Assembly: GCF_014646895.1 (NCBI RefSeq)
Contig: NZ_BMOD01000022.1
Location: 21,697-85,696 of the forward strand
Direction of reading: 5' to 3'
Source: Deinococcus roseus
GTDB taxonomy: Bacteria > Deinococcota > Deinococci > Deinococcales > Deinococcaceae
Length of the DNA stretch: 64,000 nt
Shown: piece after piece, positions 17,478-26,783 of the stretch
Numbering within the stretch: the stretch's first letter is position 1
Layout of the letters: every line of letters begins with the position of its first letter
Translations under genes and position numbers: made by a program
Notes under the pieces: model-generated
What the model was told of the DNA's origin: nothing
What the model saw: only the letters and a program-made list of their open reading frames with translations
The model's database searches: none

Positions 17478-18365
17478 ATGTCATCTCTGGAAATTTATCT
17501 GCAGGTCATCCGTGAAGGTTTCCCGGACCTGCAGCTGCAAAATGTGGAATTCAATCGGGACGGCCTGTGCAACGATGTGGTCATCGTTGACCAGGAGTGG
17601 GTGTTCAGGTTTGGTCAGGACGACTGGGCCAGAAACCTCTTTTCCCAGGAAGCCCGGGTGCTGGAACTTTTGAAAGGCAGGCTGAATGTTGCCCTGCCCC
17701 ATCTGGAGGCGCAAACCTCCCAGTATGTGATGCACCGTTACCTCAAAGGGACAGAATTCACCAGAGCAGCATTGCTCAGTCACCCTGTTTCAGCAAGGGA
17801 GAAACTGCTGGATCAGCTTGGAGAAATGCTGCACCAGCTGCATTCCATTCCCTTTGCCACCCTGGACCAGCAGGGCATTGGCCGTTCTCCAGCTTTCAGG
17901 GACCGGGACTGGTGGATCAGGTTTTACCAGGAGCTGGAAAATGAACTTTTTGACCACCTGAACCGTTACCAGCGCAGTCAGGTGGCAGCACACTTTGAGC
18001 CTGTGCTGTCGGGTACCTTGCCCTGGTCCTCGCCTGAAGTGCTGATCCACTGCGACATCACCAGTTACCACCTGCTGTACGACCCAGAAAAAGTGGAGCT
18101 CTGTGGTCTGCTGGATTTCGGGGTGGCCGGGAAAGGCGATCCTGCCACCGATGTGGCCGTTTTGCTGCAACACTGGGGGGAAAGTGTGGTGTCCAGAATC
18201 AGCAAAACCTACCCCATGTGGCATGAGGTCATTGATCGGGCACGCTTCTGGATGGGTACGCTGGAGTACCAGTGGGCACTGTCTGCCCTGCGCGGAGACC
18301 AGAGCATGCGCTTTGTGCATCTGGGCAACCCCAGAGATGTCTACCCTGTGGGACATCAGGGCTGA
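17478..18365 (+). CDS. Aminoglycoside phosphotransferase-fold (APH) kinase-like protein
   Basis: This 295-residue protein has the APH fold: N-lobe with VFRFG, then LGEMLHQLHSI, the catalytic loop IHCDITSYHLL and the metal motif GLLDFGVAGKGDP. The catalytic Asp (HxD) and the DFG-like Asp are kept, but the loop Asn that usually follows (HGDxxxxN) is His here. It could phosphorylate a small molecule such as a sugar, choline or an antibiotic; resistance should not be assumed. I chose ATG 17478 because GGAGG lies 5 nt upstream. The ATG at 17466 would precede that site. Confidence 0.8.
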   Translation: MSSLEIYLQVIREGFPDLQLQNVEFNRDGLCNDVVIVDQEWVFRFGQDDWARNLFSQEARVLELLKGRLNVALPHLEAQTSQYVMHRYLKGTEFTRAALLSHPVSAREKLLDQLGEMLHQLHSIPFATLDQQGIGRSPAFRDRDWWIRFYQELENELFDHLNRYQRSQVAAHFEPVLSGTLPWSSPEVLIHCDITSYHLLYDPEKVELCGLLDFGVAGKGDPATDVAVLLQHWGESVVSRISKTYPMWHEVIDRARFWMGTLEYQWALSALRGDQSMRFVHLGNPRDVYPVGHQG

Positions 18366-18371
18366 AACATT

Positions 18372-18405
18372 CAGGAGGGCAGTCGAAAGGCTGCCCTCCT
18401 GTTTT
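18372..18405 (+). terminator. Intrinsic terminator after the APH-fold gene
   Basis: CAGGAGGGCAG / CTGCCCTCCTG, 11-bp perfect arms with an 8-nt loop, is followed by TTTTG. It lies between two convergent genes and could act in both directions. Confidence 0.85.
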
Positions 18406-18412
18406 GTATGGA

Positions 18413-18871
18413 TCAGGAAGGGTCTGAATCCAGAGGCAAAGTCCGGTAATTCTTCAAAGCCTCCAGTATCTCTTCAGGCTCCCGGTCACCCCGGAAAATC
18501 AGGTCGCTGGGTGCAGGATGGGGCAGGTGGGTGGTCAGGAATTCCGTCCAGTAGTACAGCTCCAGATCGGTGCCTCTGCCTTGCAGCAGGAAACGGATGA
18601 TTTCCAGGTACTCCTCGTCGTGGACGAACACAAAGCGCTTGACCCGGCAAAGGGCGATTTGTGCAAACTCCAGAGCAGCCACGCTGTCTGAGAGGCCCCA
18701 GAAATCGGTCAGCACATAGTTTTTGCCTGTCAGGCGATTGAAACGGTCCAGTTGCTGCTGGTACTCGTGGTTTTTGGAGGCGGCTTTTTCCAGGGTCTGG
18801 GCCAGCTCTGCCATTTGCCGGAGCAGTTCGGGTGCGGGAGGAGCAGGGAGAAGCACAGGGCGAACTTTCAT
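18413..18871 (-). CDS. Hypothetical protein, 152 residues
   Basis: I do not recognise a family. It is a soluble, mildly acidic protein. The first 50 residues look helical (LLRQMAELAQTLEKAASKNH), followed by an alternating hydrophobic region with TDFWGLSDSVAALEFAQIA and YLEIIRFLL. No signal peptide or cysteine pair is seen. It runs opposite to its two neighbours, ends at the shared terminator hairpin, and its codon use resembles that of the surrounding genes, so I take it as real. Confidence 0.6.
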   Translation of the reverse strand: MKVRPVLLPAPPAPELLRQMAELAQTLEKAASKNHEYQQQLDRFNRLTGKNYVLTDFWGLSDSVAALEFAQIALCRVKRFVFVHDEEYLEIIRFLLQGRGTDLELYYWTEFLTTHLPHPAPSDLIFRGDREPEEILEALKNYRTLPLDSDPS

Positions 18872-18904
18872 GCTTCAGGATAAACTGAAACCCCAGGGAG
18901 GGAC

Positions 18905-20020
18905 ATGCCTTCATCTTTACCCATGCTCAGTTTAAAAGCCTTGAATCGGGCAACTTTACAACGCCAGCACCTGATTGGGCGCTCAGGAATGCCTGCACTG
19001 GACATGGTGCAGCACCTGATTGGCCTGCAGGCCCAGATGCCCAATCCGCCTTATGTGGGGTTGTGGACCCGCCTGCAAAATTTTGAAAAAGAGGACTTGA
19101 CCCGCCTCATCAAGCAGAAACAGGTGGTGCGGGCGGCCCTGATGCGCTCCACGCTGCATCTGGTTTCCGGGCAGGATTACCTGCAGCTCAGGCCTCTGAT
19201 CAAGACAGTGCTGGAAAGGCAATACCTGGGCAGTCATGGAAAGCAGATGGTGGGTCTGGATCCTCTTGAAGTGACGAGGGCAGGGAGGGAATTGTTGTCG
19301 CAGACCCCGCTCAACAATCAGGAACTGGGTCGGGCGTTGCAGCAAAAGTGGCCAGATCGGGATGCGCAGGCCCTGGGTTATGCGGTGCGCAACTTTGAAG
19401 GTCTGATTCATGTGCCTCCTGCGGGCACCTGGGGCGACCACCGTTCCCCATTGCTGGTCCCAGGAGAGGTGTACCTGGATGCAGAACTGGACCCAAAACC
19501 CAGCCTCGGGAACCTGCTGCTGCGGTACTTGCAGGCTTTTGGTCCCGCCACTTTAAAAGACATGACGGTCTGGAGTGGCCTGACCCATCTGAAGCCTGCC
19601 CTCACAGAAATTCAGCCAGCTTTGCAGGTGTACCGGGATGAGCAGGGAAAGGAACTGTTTGATCTGGCAGAAGTGATCCTTCCAGATCCCGAAACCCCCA
19701 TTCCACCAAAATTCTTGCCTGACTTTGACAACATCTTGCTGTCCCATGCAGACCGCAGCCGGATCATGGCTCCAGATTTCAAGGCCAGGGTGTTCACCAG
19801 CAATGGCATCATCCGGGCCACGGTGCTCATCGATGGATTTGTGCAGGGCATCTGGAAGGTGCAGCAGAACAAAAAAAGAGCTTCACTGCAGATCGAGATG
19901 TTCCAGACCATTGCCGCTGCAGATCAAGATCTTTTGCAGGAAGAAGGCCAGAAATTGCTGCACTGGATGACACCTGATGCTGAAAAACATGAGCTGATCT
20001 GGCAGGTTCCAGCTTTTTGA
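18905..20020 (+). CDS. HTH_42-family winged-helix protein (AlkZ/AlkX-like)
   Basis: The 371 residues match the HTH_42 superfamily, whose characterised members YcaQ/AlkZ are DNA glycosylases that unhook interstrand cross-links or remove bulky alkyl lesions. The segment VQHLIGLQAQMPNPPYVGLW contains the Q-x-Q motif that supplies the catalytic residues in those enzymes, and RAALMRSTLHLV follows as in the family. A DNA-repair role is therefore plausible, but this AlkX-like branch is less studied than AlkZ. GGGAGGGAC stands directly before the ATG. Confidence 0.75.
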   Translation: MPSSLPMLSLKALNRATLQRQHLIGRSGMPALDMVQHLIGLQAQMPNPPYVGLWTRLQNFEKEDLTRLIKQKQVVRAALMRSTLHLVSGQDYLQLRPLIKTVLERQYLGSHGKQMVGLDPLEVTRAGRELLSQTPLNNQELGRALQQKWPDRDAQALGYAVRNFEGLIHVPPAGTWGDHRSPLLVPGEVYLDAELDPKPSLGNLLLRYLQAFGPATLKDMTVWSGLTHLKPALTEIQPALQVYRDEQGKELFDLAEVILPDPETPIPPKFLPDFDNILLSHADRSRIMAPDFKARVFTSNGIIRATVLIDGFVQGIWKVQQNKKRASLQIEMFQTIAAADQDLLQEEGQKLLHWMTPDAEKHELIWQVPAF

Positions 20021-20097
20021 AAGAAAGTGCGCCATCTGACATCAAAAGTGTCTTTTCTTTCATTTGTTTTTTAACAAGCAGGCGCAATGATGGGCGT

Positions 20098-20571
20098 ATG
20101 AACCGAATGGGCCAATTGCGCCAAGCTCTGAAACAGGCTGTTCAGGATGAAAACCACTACCTCAACGAACAAATTGCTCCCCTGGCTTCCCATCTGGAAG
20201 TGCATTTGCACCGTTATTTTGAGGCCGATGAAAAACACGTCTTTTTTCCCAAAGCAGGCAAAAATGGGGTGGACCCCCAGACCCCTCACCTGAAAAACCA
20301 CCTGCTCTATGATTTGCAACCAGATGGGTTTGTGTGGTTTGAGCTGCAGGTCGTGCTGGAGGAAGGAACCCTGCATGACACCATCAAAGTGGCCATCGGC
20401 CTGAAAATCGACAGTGCTTACCAGTGGCATGTCAAAACCAATCCAGAACTGGAATTCCCAATCTACAAGCGCCACGATCTGGACATGCATGAATTTGCTG
20501 AACGCATCTATGATCTGGTGCTCGAACAGGTGCAGGGAAGGTTTCGCCAGAAGATCAAAGCGGCCCTCTGA
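20098..20571 (+). CDS. Hypothetical cytoplasmic protein, 157 residues
   Basis: I recognise no family. The N-terminal 40 residues form an amphipathic helix (LRQALKQAVQDENHYLNEQI), the middle is beta-rich (FVWFELQVVLEEG, TIKVAIGLKIDS) and the C-terminus is helical. There is no signal peptide or Cys. I prefer the ATG at 20098 because the upstream frame (to 20017) overlaps the preceding gene's stop and encodes a low-complexity Phe/Ser stretch. A strong terminator follows. Confidence 0.6.
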   Translation: MNRMGQLRQALKQAVQDENHYLNEQIAPLASHLEVHLHRYFEADEKHVFFPKAGKNGVDPQTPHLKNHLLYDLQPDGFVWFELQVVLEEGTLHDTIKVAIGLKIDSAYQWHVKTNPELEFPIYKRHDLDMHEFAERIYDLVLEQVQGRFRQKIKAAL

Positions 20572-20594
20572 GGGTTTGAGATGAGAATTTTTGA

Positions 20595-20624
20595 GGGCTG
20601 CTGATACACATCAGCAGCCCTTTC
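20595..20624 (+). terminator. Intrinsic terminator before lepA
   Basis: GGGCTGCTGA-TACACA-TCAGCAGCCC, a 10-bp perfect stem, followed by TTTCTGTGTTTT. Confidence 0.85.
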
Positions 20625-20689
20625 TGTGTTTTGAGAAGCAGTGAGCTGCATGACCAGCAGGCCTGCTCCTGAAATTCAGCAGGACGTTG

Positions 20690-20695
20690 TAAACT
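20690..20695 (+). promoter_or_regulatory. -10 box of leaderless lepA
   Basis: TAAACT is followed by 6 nt and the GTG start at 20702. It is the same hexamer and spacing as at rapZ, and no Shine-Dalgarno is present. Confidence 0.6.
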
Positions 20696-20701
20696 GCTGG
20701 A

Positions 20702-22495
<1,794 letters not shown>

Positions 22496-22540
22496 ATCCC
22501 CCTGCTGCTGCTTCCTCTTCTGGGAGCACTGAGGCTTAAA

Positions 22541-22694
22541 TTCCCCTGCCTTTCGCGGTGCTCAAGGCTGTCCCCCGTCAGCGTTGGGGGATTTTTGGTT
22601 GTCCAGGATGGTTTCCAGCTAAGAACATCCACCAACCCCCCTTCGTTAAGGGGGGACAGTGCGAGCTTTAGCGAGCACAGGAGGGATCTCACCC
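22541..22694. repeat. Dispersed GC-rich inverted-repeat element, copy near lepA
   Basis: The left block CCCCTGCCTTTCGCGG plus GCTCAAGGCTGTCCCCC, and the right block CCCCCCTTCGTTAAGGGGGG (22636-22655) plus ACAGTGCGAGCTTTAGCGAGCAC, share long matches with the element at 38854-38945. The copy is diverged in its middle. It fills the gap between convergent lepA and the hydrolase gene. No transposase is encoded nearby, so it resembles a MITE or REP-type repeat. Confidence 0.6.
22571..22596 (+). terminator. Terminator of lepA inside the repeat
   Basis: TCCCCC-GTCAGCGTT-GGGGGA is followed by TTTTTGG, 75 bases after the lepA stop. Confidence 0.65.
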
Positions 22695-22725
22695 GCAGAA
22701 CTCCAAAACGCCCACCCAGCACCCT

Positions 22726-23466
22726 CTACTTCAAATGCCCCTTCACAAACGCTTTCACAGCTTCCCAGGTTTCCTGACCTCCAAAAATGCCCATTTCGGG
22801 GCGCAGGATGCTGGCTCCATGCTTGCCAAATTTCTGGGGGGTGAACAGGGTTTTCTGGGGGCTTTTCACGGCATTAAAGATGGCTTTTGCTGCAGCGGCT
22901 TCGCTTTTTGCGCTGGTGATGAAGACCGCGGTGCTGCCCAGTTTTTTGGCTGCATCCTTGACGGTGTTGTTGCCCTCAAGGTATTCATCTGGGGAGAAAC
23001 TGAGGATGGCTTGGACTTCGGGGTGTCTGGCGGCCACCAGAAAAACCAGGGCCGAGGTGTAACTGCTGCCCAGCAACCAGATGGGTTTCTCGGGGTAAGT
23101 GGCCTTTGCCCAGGTCAAGGCTGCTTCAAGGTCGGGCAGGGTTTCCATGAAGGTCGAGGATTTGCCTGCCTGCAAGACGGTCTGGTTGTCTGCATCAAAC
23201 AGAGAGCCTCCCGAGCGCTGGTCCAGGGCCAGTCCTGCAAAGCCCAGTTTCACAAATTCTGGGGCAATGGGGGCATATTCGGCTTTGTTGGACCCTGCCT
23301 GATGGAACATCAGCAGCACGGCTTTTGCGGTTTTGCTGGGGTAATGGGTGGCGTGCAAGGTCAGGCCATCGCTGGCTTTCAGGGTGAGGGGGCTCTGGGC
23401 CAGTGCGACACTGCCCAGCAACATTCCACTTGAGAACAGCACTTTGTTCAGGGTTTTCCGGTTCAT
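22726..23466 (-). CDS. Secreted alpha/beta-hydrolase (dienelactone hydrolase-like), paralogue A
   Basis: These 246 residues start with a signal peptide (LNKVLFSSGMLLGSVALAQ) followed by an alpha/beta-hydrolase domain. The nucleophile region WLLGSSYTSALVFLVA has Ser in G-x-S, and a C-terminal His lies in KFGKHGASIL. It is a close paralogue of the protein encoded at 24302, with stretches of near identity such as KAVLLMFHQAGSNKAEYAP. The ATG overlaps the stop of the MerR gene as ATGA, so translation is probably coupled. The substrate is unknown. Confidence 0.85.
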   Translation of the reverse strand: MNRKTLNKVLFSSGMLLGSVALAQSPLTLKASDGLTLHATHYPSKTAKAVLLMFHQAGSNKAEYAPIAPEFVKLGFAGLALDQRSGGSLFDADNQTVLQAGKSSTFMETLPDLEAALTWAKATYPEKPIWLLGSSYTSALVFLVAARHPEVQAILSFSPDEYLEGNNTVKDAAKKLGSTAVFITSAKSEAAAAKAIFNAVKSPQKTLFTPQKFGKHGASILRPEMGIFGGQETWEAVKAFVKGHLK

Positions 23467-24248
23467 GCTTCTCCTTCGATCACGCACCAGACCTCGGTGA
23501 TGGGTCTGCTTCCATCTGCGAGGCCTGCCAGATAACTTTCACACCAGGGACCAATGCGTTTGACCTGGTGTTTTTCCACCCAGGCTTCCAGGGCCTGATA
23601 GGCCAGGTACAGGTGGCTGTAATCTCCTGCATGCAGGGTGCGGATGGTTTTGCCAGAGCATCCGGCTGAGGTTTCTGGTCCGGCAGCATGGACGGGCAGA
23701 CACAGGATGGCCTGATAATGGTCAGGGTCAAAACCACCCTGCGGAGGATGGTAGGTGTAGGGGGCTTCTGTGGGTTTGAGGTTTGCTGCCCTGGCCTGTT
23801 CCAGCAGGTTCTGGTAAACCCGCTCCCGGTCCAGTTCGGCGGTGGTCAGCGAGGTGGCATGCGGGCAGGTCAACACCGCAAATGGAGGATTTTCTTGCAC
23901 CCCCACAGGGTAATCCTGCATGTTCTGCTGGGCCAGATAGACTTTTTGCAGCAGTTCCTGTTTTTCACGGATCCACATTTCCAGCCGTGAAGCGTGGATC
24001 TGCAGTGCCTGCTGGACGGTCAGGTCGGCCTGGGCCACCTGCTGCACATCGTCCAGGGACAAATCCAGTTCCCTCAGGCTGCGGATCCTTTCGGCCAGTC
24101 CGCGCTGGTAGAAACGGTAGTAGCGGTATCCGGTTTCAGGATCCACCACCGCGGGCATCAGCAGGCCCACCGACTCGTAAAAGCGCAGGGCTTTGACGCT
24201 CAGACCGGTCAGCTGGGCAAAACGCCCAATGGAAATCAGTTTTTTCAT
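23463..24248 (-). CDS. MerR-family regulator with GyrI-like effector domain
   Basis: The 261 residues start with a MerR winged helix (IGRFAQLTGLSVKALRFYE, with YYRFYQRGLAERI), then a coiled-coil dimer helix (residues 75-110), then a C-terminal domain of about 140 residues resembling the GyrI/BmrR-type ligand pocket. Such proteins activate transcription in response to lipophilic or aromatic small molecules. AGGAGG lies at the right distance. It sits between two hydrolase paralogues and overlaps the downstream one by 4 bases, so it probably controls them. Confidence 0.9.
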   Translation of the reverse strand: MKKLISIGRFAQLTGLSVKALRFYESVGLLMPAVVDPETGYRYYRFYQRGLAERIRSLRELDLSLDDVQQVAQADLTVQQALQIHASRLEMWIREKQELLQKVYLAQQNMQDYPVGVQENPPFAVLTCPHATSLTTAELDRERVYQNLLEQARAANLKPTEAPYTYHPPQGGFDPDHYQAILCLPVHAAGPETSAGCSGKTIRTLHAGDYSHLYLAYQALEAWVEKHQVKRIGPWCESYLAGLADGSRPITEVWCVIEGEA

Positions 24249-24301
24249 GCACCTCCTCTGAAATGAGGGTACAACCCGTCCCTTGCAGGAGGGTCAAGGG
24301 G

Positions 24302-25030
24302 TCACTTCAGGTGCTGCTTCACAAATGCCCGGACTGCGCTCCAGACCTCGGTGCCTCCAAGTTGTTTCATTTCGGGCCGCAGGATGCTGGCCGCATGGAT
24401 GCCCAGTTTGTAGGGAATGAACATGGTCTTGTTGGAGTTGGGCAGAACGTCATAAATGTGCTGACAGGCCAGAATTTCACTGGAGGTGTGCATTCCTGTC
24501 AGGAACACTGCGGTGTTCTTCAGGGTTTTTGCTGCGTCCCTGACACTGTGATCCGTGTCCAGGTATTCAGCAGGGGAGAAGCTGAGCACGGCTTTGACTT
24601 CGGGATGTCTGGCGGCCACCAGAAAAACCAGGGCCGAGGTGTAACTGCTGCCCATCAGCCAGATGGGTTTCTCAGGGTATTTCTGCCTGGCCCACAAAAC
24701 AGCCCCTTCCAGATCAGGCATCACCTGCTGAAAGCTGTACAGGCCTGGATTGGCCCGGATGGTCTGGTTGCTCTCTCCAAACATGGGCCCTCCGAAACGC
24801 TGGTCGGTGGCAAGTGCTGCAAAACCCAGCTTCACGAACTCTGGAGCAATGGGGGCATATTCGGCTTTGTTGGAGCCAGACTGGTGAAACATCAGCAGCA
24901 CGGCTTTTGCCGTTTTGTTGGGGTAATGGGTGGCGTACACCGGAAAACCATCGGTTGCTTTGAAGGAAATCACCTGCTGGGCCTGGGCAGGGACTAGGTT
25001 GAACATAAGGACCACCAGAGCCACCCTCAT
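24302..25030 (-). CDS. Secreted alpha/beta-hydrolase (dienelactone hydrolase-like), paralogue B
   Basis: The 242 residues comprise a signal peptide (MRVALVVLMFNLVPAQAQ) followed by a hydrolase domain closely similar to the protein at 22726. Shared blocks include WLMGSSYTSALVFLVAARH (nucleophile Ser in G-x-S) and the region around the catalytic His (LGIHAASILRPEM). It precedes the MerR gene by 53 bases on the same strand. The hydrolase-MerR-hydrolase order indicates a local duplication around the regulator. Confidence 0.85.
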   Translation of the reverse strand: MRVALVVLMFNLVPAQAQQVISFKATDGFPVYATHYPNKTAKAVLLMFHQSGSNKAEYAPIAPEFVKLGFAALATDQRFGGPMFGESNQTIRANPGLYSFQQVMPDLEGAVLWARQKYPEKPIWLMGSSYTSALVFLVAARHPEVKAVLSFSPAEYLDTDHSVRDAAKTLKNTAVFLTGMHTSSEILACQHIYDVLPNSNKTMFIPYKLGIHAASILRPEMKQLGGTEVWSAVRAFVKQHLK

Positions 25031-25050
25031 GCTGTCCTCCTGGTCTTTTG

Positions 25051-25263
25051 TCAGTCTTCCAGCAATTCCCCAAAGCGTTCTTCAAGCTTTTCCTGCCGGG
25101 CCAGTTTTTCCATCACCAGGGCCTGCAACTCCACACTGGAAATGCCGTGGGTGGCAGCCAGATGAAACACCACTTCCAGCAAAGTGGTGAGGTCTTCCAG
25201 CGATTCCTGCTGCAGGTACCGGTCGGTGTGTTCCTTCAAAGCTGCCTTGAGGGCTTCATCCAT
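25051..25263 (-). CDS. Degenerate MazG/PRA-PH-like helical protein, 70 residues
   Basis: This small all-helical protein (RYLQQESLEDLTTLLEVVFHL) aligns with the second half of the upstream protein at 25256, which belongs to the all-alpha NTP pyrophosphohydrolase group. It lacks the N-terminal KLVRD segment, and positions that hold metal-binding acids in the family are altered (EE-x2-E reads EH-x2-D; the A-D before the LLEV-type helix reads T-T). It is probably non-catalytic and may pair with its neighbour. The start overlaps the upstream stop by 8 bases. Confidence 0.6.
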   Translation of the reverse strand: MDEALKAALKEHTDRYLQQESLEDLTTLLEVVFHLAATHGISSVELQALVMEKLARQEKLEERFGELLED

Positions 25264-25555
25264 GGTGGTGCTCCTTGCGGGTCAGGGCCAGCCTGGTTTT
25301 GAACTGTCCTTCCTCACGGGCTTTGACTTCCCGGAGGCTTTCCAGGGCATCTCTCTGGATGCCTTGCAGTTCAGAGAGGGCGTACACCACTTCCAGAATG
25401 TCTGCCAGTTTGTCTGCGCTGTACTCGGTGAGGTATTCCTGCACCTCTTCCTGCAGCTTCAGGCGCAGGTAACGGGGAAAATCTGCTTCGGAAAGCTGCT
25501 CAAAGTGGGCTTCATGCTGCATGTGCTGTGGGGTGAGGTCGCGGACCAGCTTCAC
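25256..25555 (-). CDS. MazG-like (phosphoribosyl-ATP pyrophosphohydrolase-like) NTP-PPase
   Basis: The 99 residues open with MKLVRDLTP, contain EEVQEYL followed by LADILEVVYAL, and end with VKAREEGQFKTRLAL. This is the pattern of the predicted house-cleaning pyrophosphatases of the all-alpha NTP-PPase fold (COG4997-type). They hydrolyse non-canonical NTPs. The second acidic motif is partly altered (KLAD where ELAD is usual). GTG start overlaps the stop of the upstream metallohydrolase gene by 4 bases, and its own stop overlaps the degenerate paralogue, so the three are one operon. Confidence 0.7.
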   Translation of the reverse strand: MKLVRDLTPQHMQHEAHFEQLSEADFPRYLRLKLQEEVQEYLTEYSADKLADILEVVYALSELQGIQRDALESLREVKAREEGQFKTRLALTRKEHHHG

Positions 25556-26472
25556 TGCTCACGTCCTTTCTCAGGAACGACCCGGTAATCCCCTTCGGGA
25601 TCCACCTCGATGGTGACCAGACCGTTCTTGTCGGTGCGGTAGATGTGCTGGGCGTATTTTTTGTACAGATCGAGGGCTTCTCTGGCTGGGTGCCCATAAT
25701 TGTTGGGTCCCACCCCGATCACCACCACTTCAGGGCTGACGGCAGAAAGGAACTCTGCATTGTCGTTGTGGGGGCTGCCATGGTGGGCGCTTTTGTAGAC
25801 GCTCAGCTCTTTGAGCTGGGTGCGGTATTCGTTCAGCCACCCTTCCATGGTGTCTTTTTCGCTGTCGCCGCCCAGAAAGGCCTTGAAGTTGCCCCGCTGA
25901 ATCAGGATGCCCACACTGTTGGCGTTCTGGTCGTCTTTGCCCAGACCTTTGGGGATGTCCAGAATGTGCAGTTTGATGCTGCCCAGGTCGATGTTGCGGT
26001 CGGTGGCCACAATCCCCTGCGCTTTCACGGCTTTGACCGATTTGATCAGTTTGCGGTAGGCGTTGGTGTCTGCGGCAATGCCGTTGTTGATGAAGTAACT
26101 GGGTTTCAGTTTGACCGCTTCATTGAGGCCGTTGATGTGGTCAAAATCCCCGTGGCTGGCGGCCATGATGTCCAGTTTGGTCAGGCCCAGTTCTGCAATG
26201 TAGTCTTTGATTTTGACGGTGCTGCGGCCCCCATCGTAGAGCATGGTTTTGCCTTCTGGACTGGTGACCAGCACGGCGTCCCCCTGGCCCACATCCAGAA
26301 ACTGGATTTTGAGGAGGGATTTGTCTGCATCGAAGGTGCCCGAGGGACCTGTTGGAGTGGTGGTTCCGCCTGTTCCCTGTTCCTGTTTGGGTTGCAGGGC
26401 ATAATACCCGGCCAGCAGCACGGCCAGAATCAGCACCACCATGGGGGGCAGTTTGTTGTTCTGGTTTTTCAT
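25552..26472 (-). CDS. ComEC/Rec2-type metallo-beta-lactamase-fold hydrolase, membrane-anchored
   Basis: The 306 residues have one N-terminal membrane segment (MVVLILAVLLAGYYAL), a Gly/Thr/Pro linker, then an MBL domain starting KIQFLDVGQGDAVLV with ASHGDFDHINGL as the metal site, FLGGDSEKD, and AHHGSPHNDN. This is the soluble nuclease-like domain seen at the C-terminus of ComEC, here free of the ComEC channel and placed outside the membrane. It could act on extracellular nucleic acid. A DUF3006 gene precedes it, a common pairing. Confidence 0.85.
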   Translation of the reverse strand: MKNQNNKLPPMVVLILAVLLAGYYALQPKQEQGTGGTTTPTGPSGTFDADKSLLKIQFLDVGQGDAVLVTSPEGKTMLYDGGRSTVKIKDYIAELGLTKLDIMAASHGDFDHINGLNEAVKLKPSYFINNGIAADTNAYRKLIKSVKAVKAQGIVATDRNIDLGSIKLHILDIPKGLGKDDQNANSVGILIQRGNFKAFLGGDSEKDTMEGWLNEYRTQLKELSVYKSAHHGSPHNDNAEFLSAVSPEVVVIGVGPNNYGHPAREALDLYKKYAQHIYRTDKNGLVTIEVDPEGDYRVVPEKGREQ

Positions 26473-26717
26473 ATTTGAATGTCCCCTTCAGGAGCACCTT
26501 TGTTGAGGTCTGCCAGGGCCTGCTGTGCTTCATTTTTCAGTTTTGTGGTGGTCTCTTGGTCCACCACAAAGCGGAACCAGCCTCCGTCTTCATGCAGCCG
26601 CAGCACATCTCCCACCCGCACTTCTGGCAGCAGCATGGCCGGGAAATCCAGCACCAGATCCTCGAATTCCAGCCGCACCAGGTCCTGCTCGAAGCCTTCC
26701 ACAATCCACTGTGCCAT
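26469..26717 (-). CDS. DUF3006-domain protein
   Basis: This 82-residue protein has the DUF3006 pattern: AQWIVEGFEQDLVRLEFED, then PAMLLPEVRVGDVLRL. It is a small beta-barrel-like domain that often neighbours ComEC-type metallohydrolases, as here, with a 4-base overlap. The ATG at 26717 is chosen because a TACACT -10 box ends 6 nt before it; the frame continues upstream to 26741, but that part would precede the RNA start. Confidence 0.8.
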   Translation of the reverse strand: MAQWIVEGFEQDLVRLEFEDLVLDFPAMLLPEVRVGDVLRLHEDGGWFRFVVDQETTTKLKNEAQQALADLNKGAPEGDIQI

Positions 26718-26723
26718 AGGGGT

Positions 26724-26729
26724 AGTGTA
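26724..26729 (-). promoter_or_regulatory. -10 box of leaderless DUF3006 operon
   Basis: TACACT on the minus strand, then 6 nt, then ATG at 26717. It stands back to back with the DUF1572 promoter 43 bases away. Confidence 0.6.
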
Positions 26730-26772
26730 CACCGCCTGCATGAAGAGGCCCTGCCCTGGATCGGGCAGGTTT

Positions 26773-26778
26773 TATAGT
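26773..26778 (+). promoter_or_regulatory. -10 box of leaderless DUF1572 gene
   Basis: TATAGT, then 5 nt, then ATG at 26784, with no Shine-Dalgarno. The divergent pair leaves only 66 bases between the two start codons. Confidence 0.6.
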
Positions 26779-26783
26779 GAAGC

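Noticed and set aside
17478..18365. Antibiotic-resistance gene call for the APH-fold protein
   Set aside because: The fold is shared by many small-molecule kinases, and no sequence feature points to an aminoglycoside or macrolide substrate.
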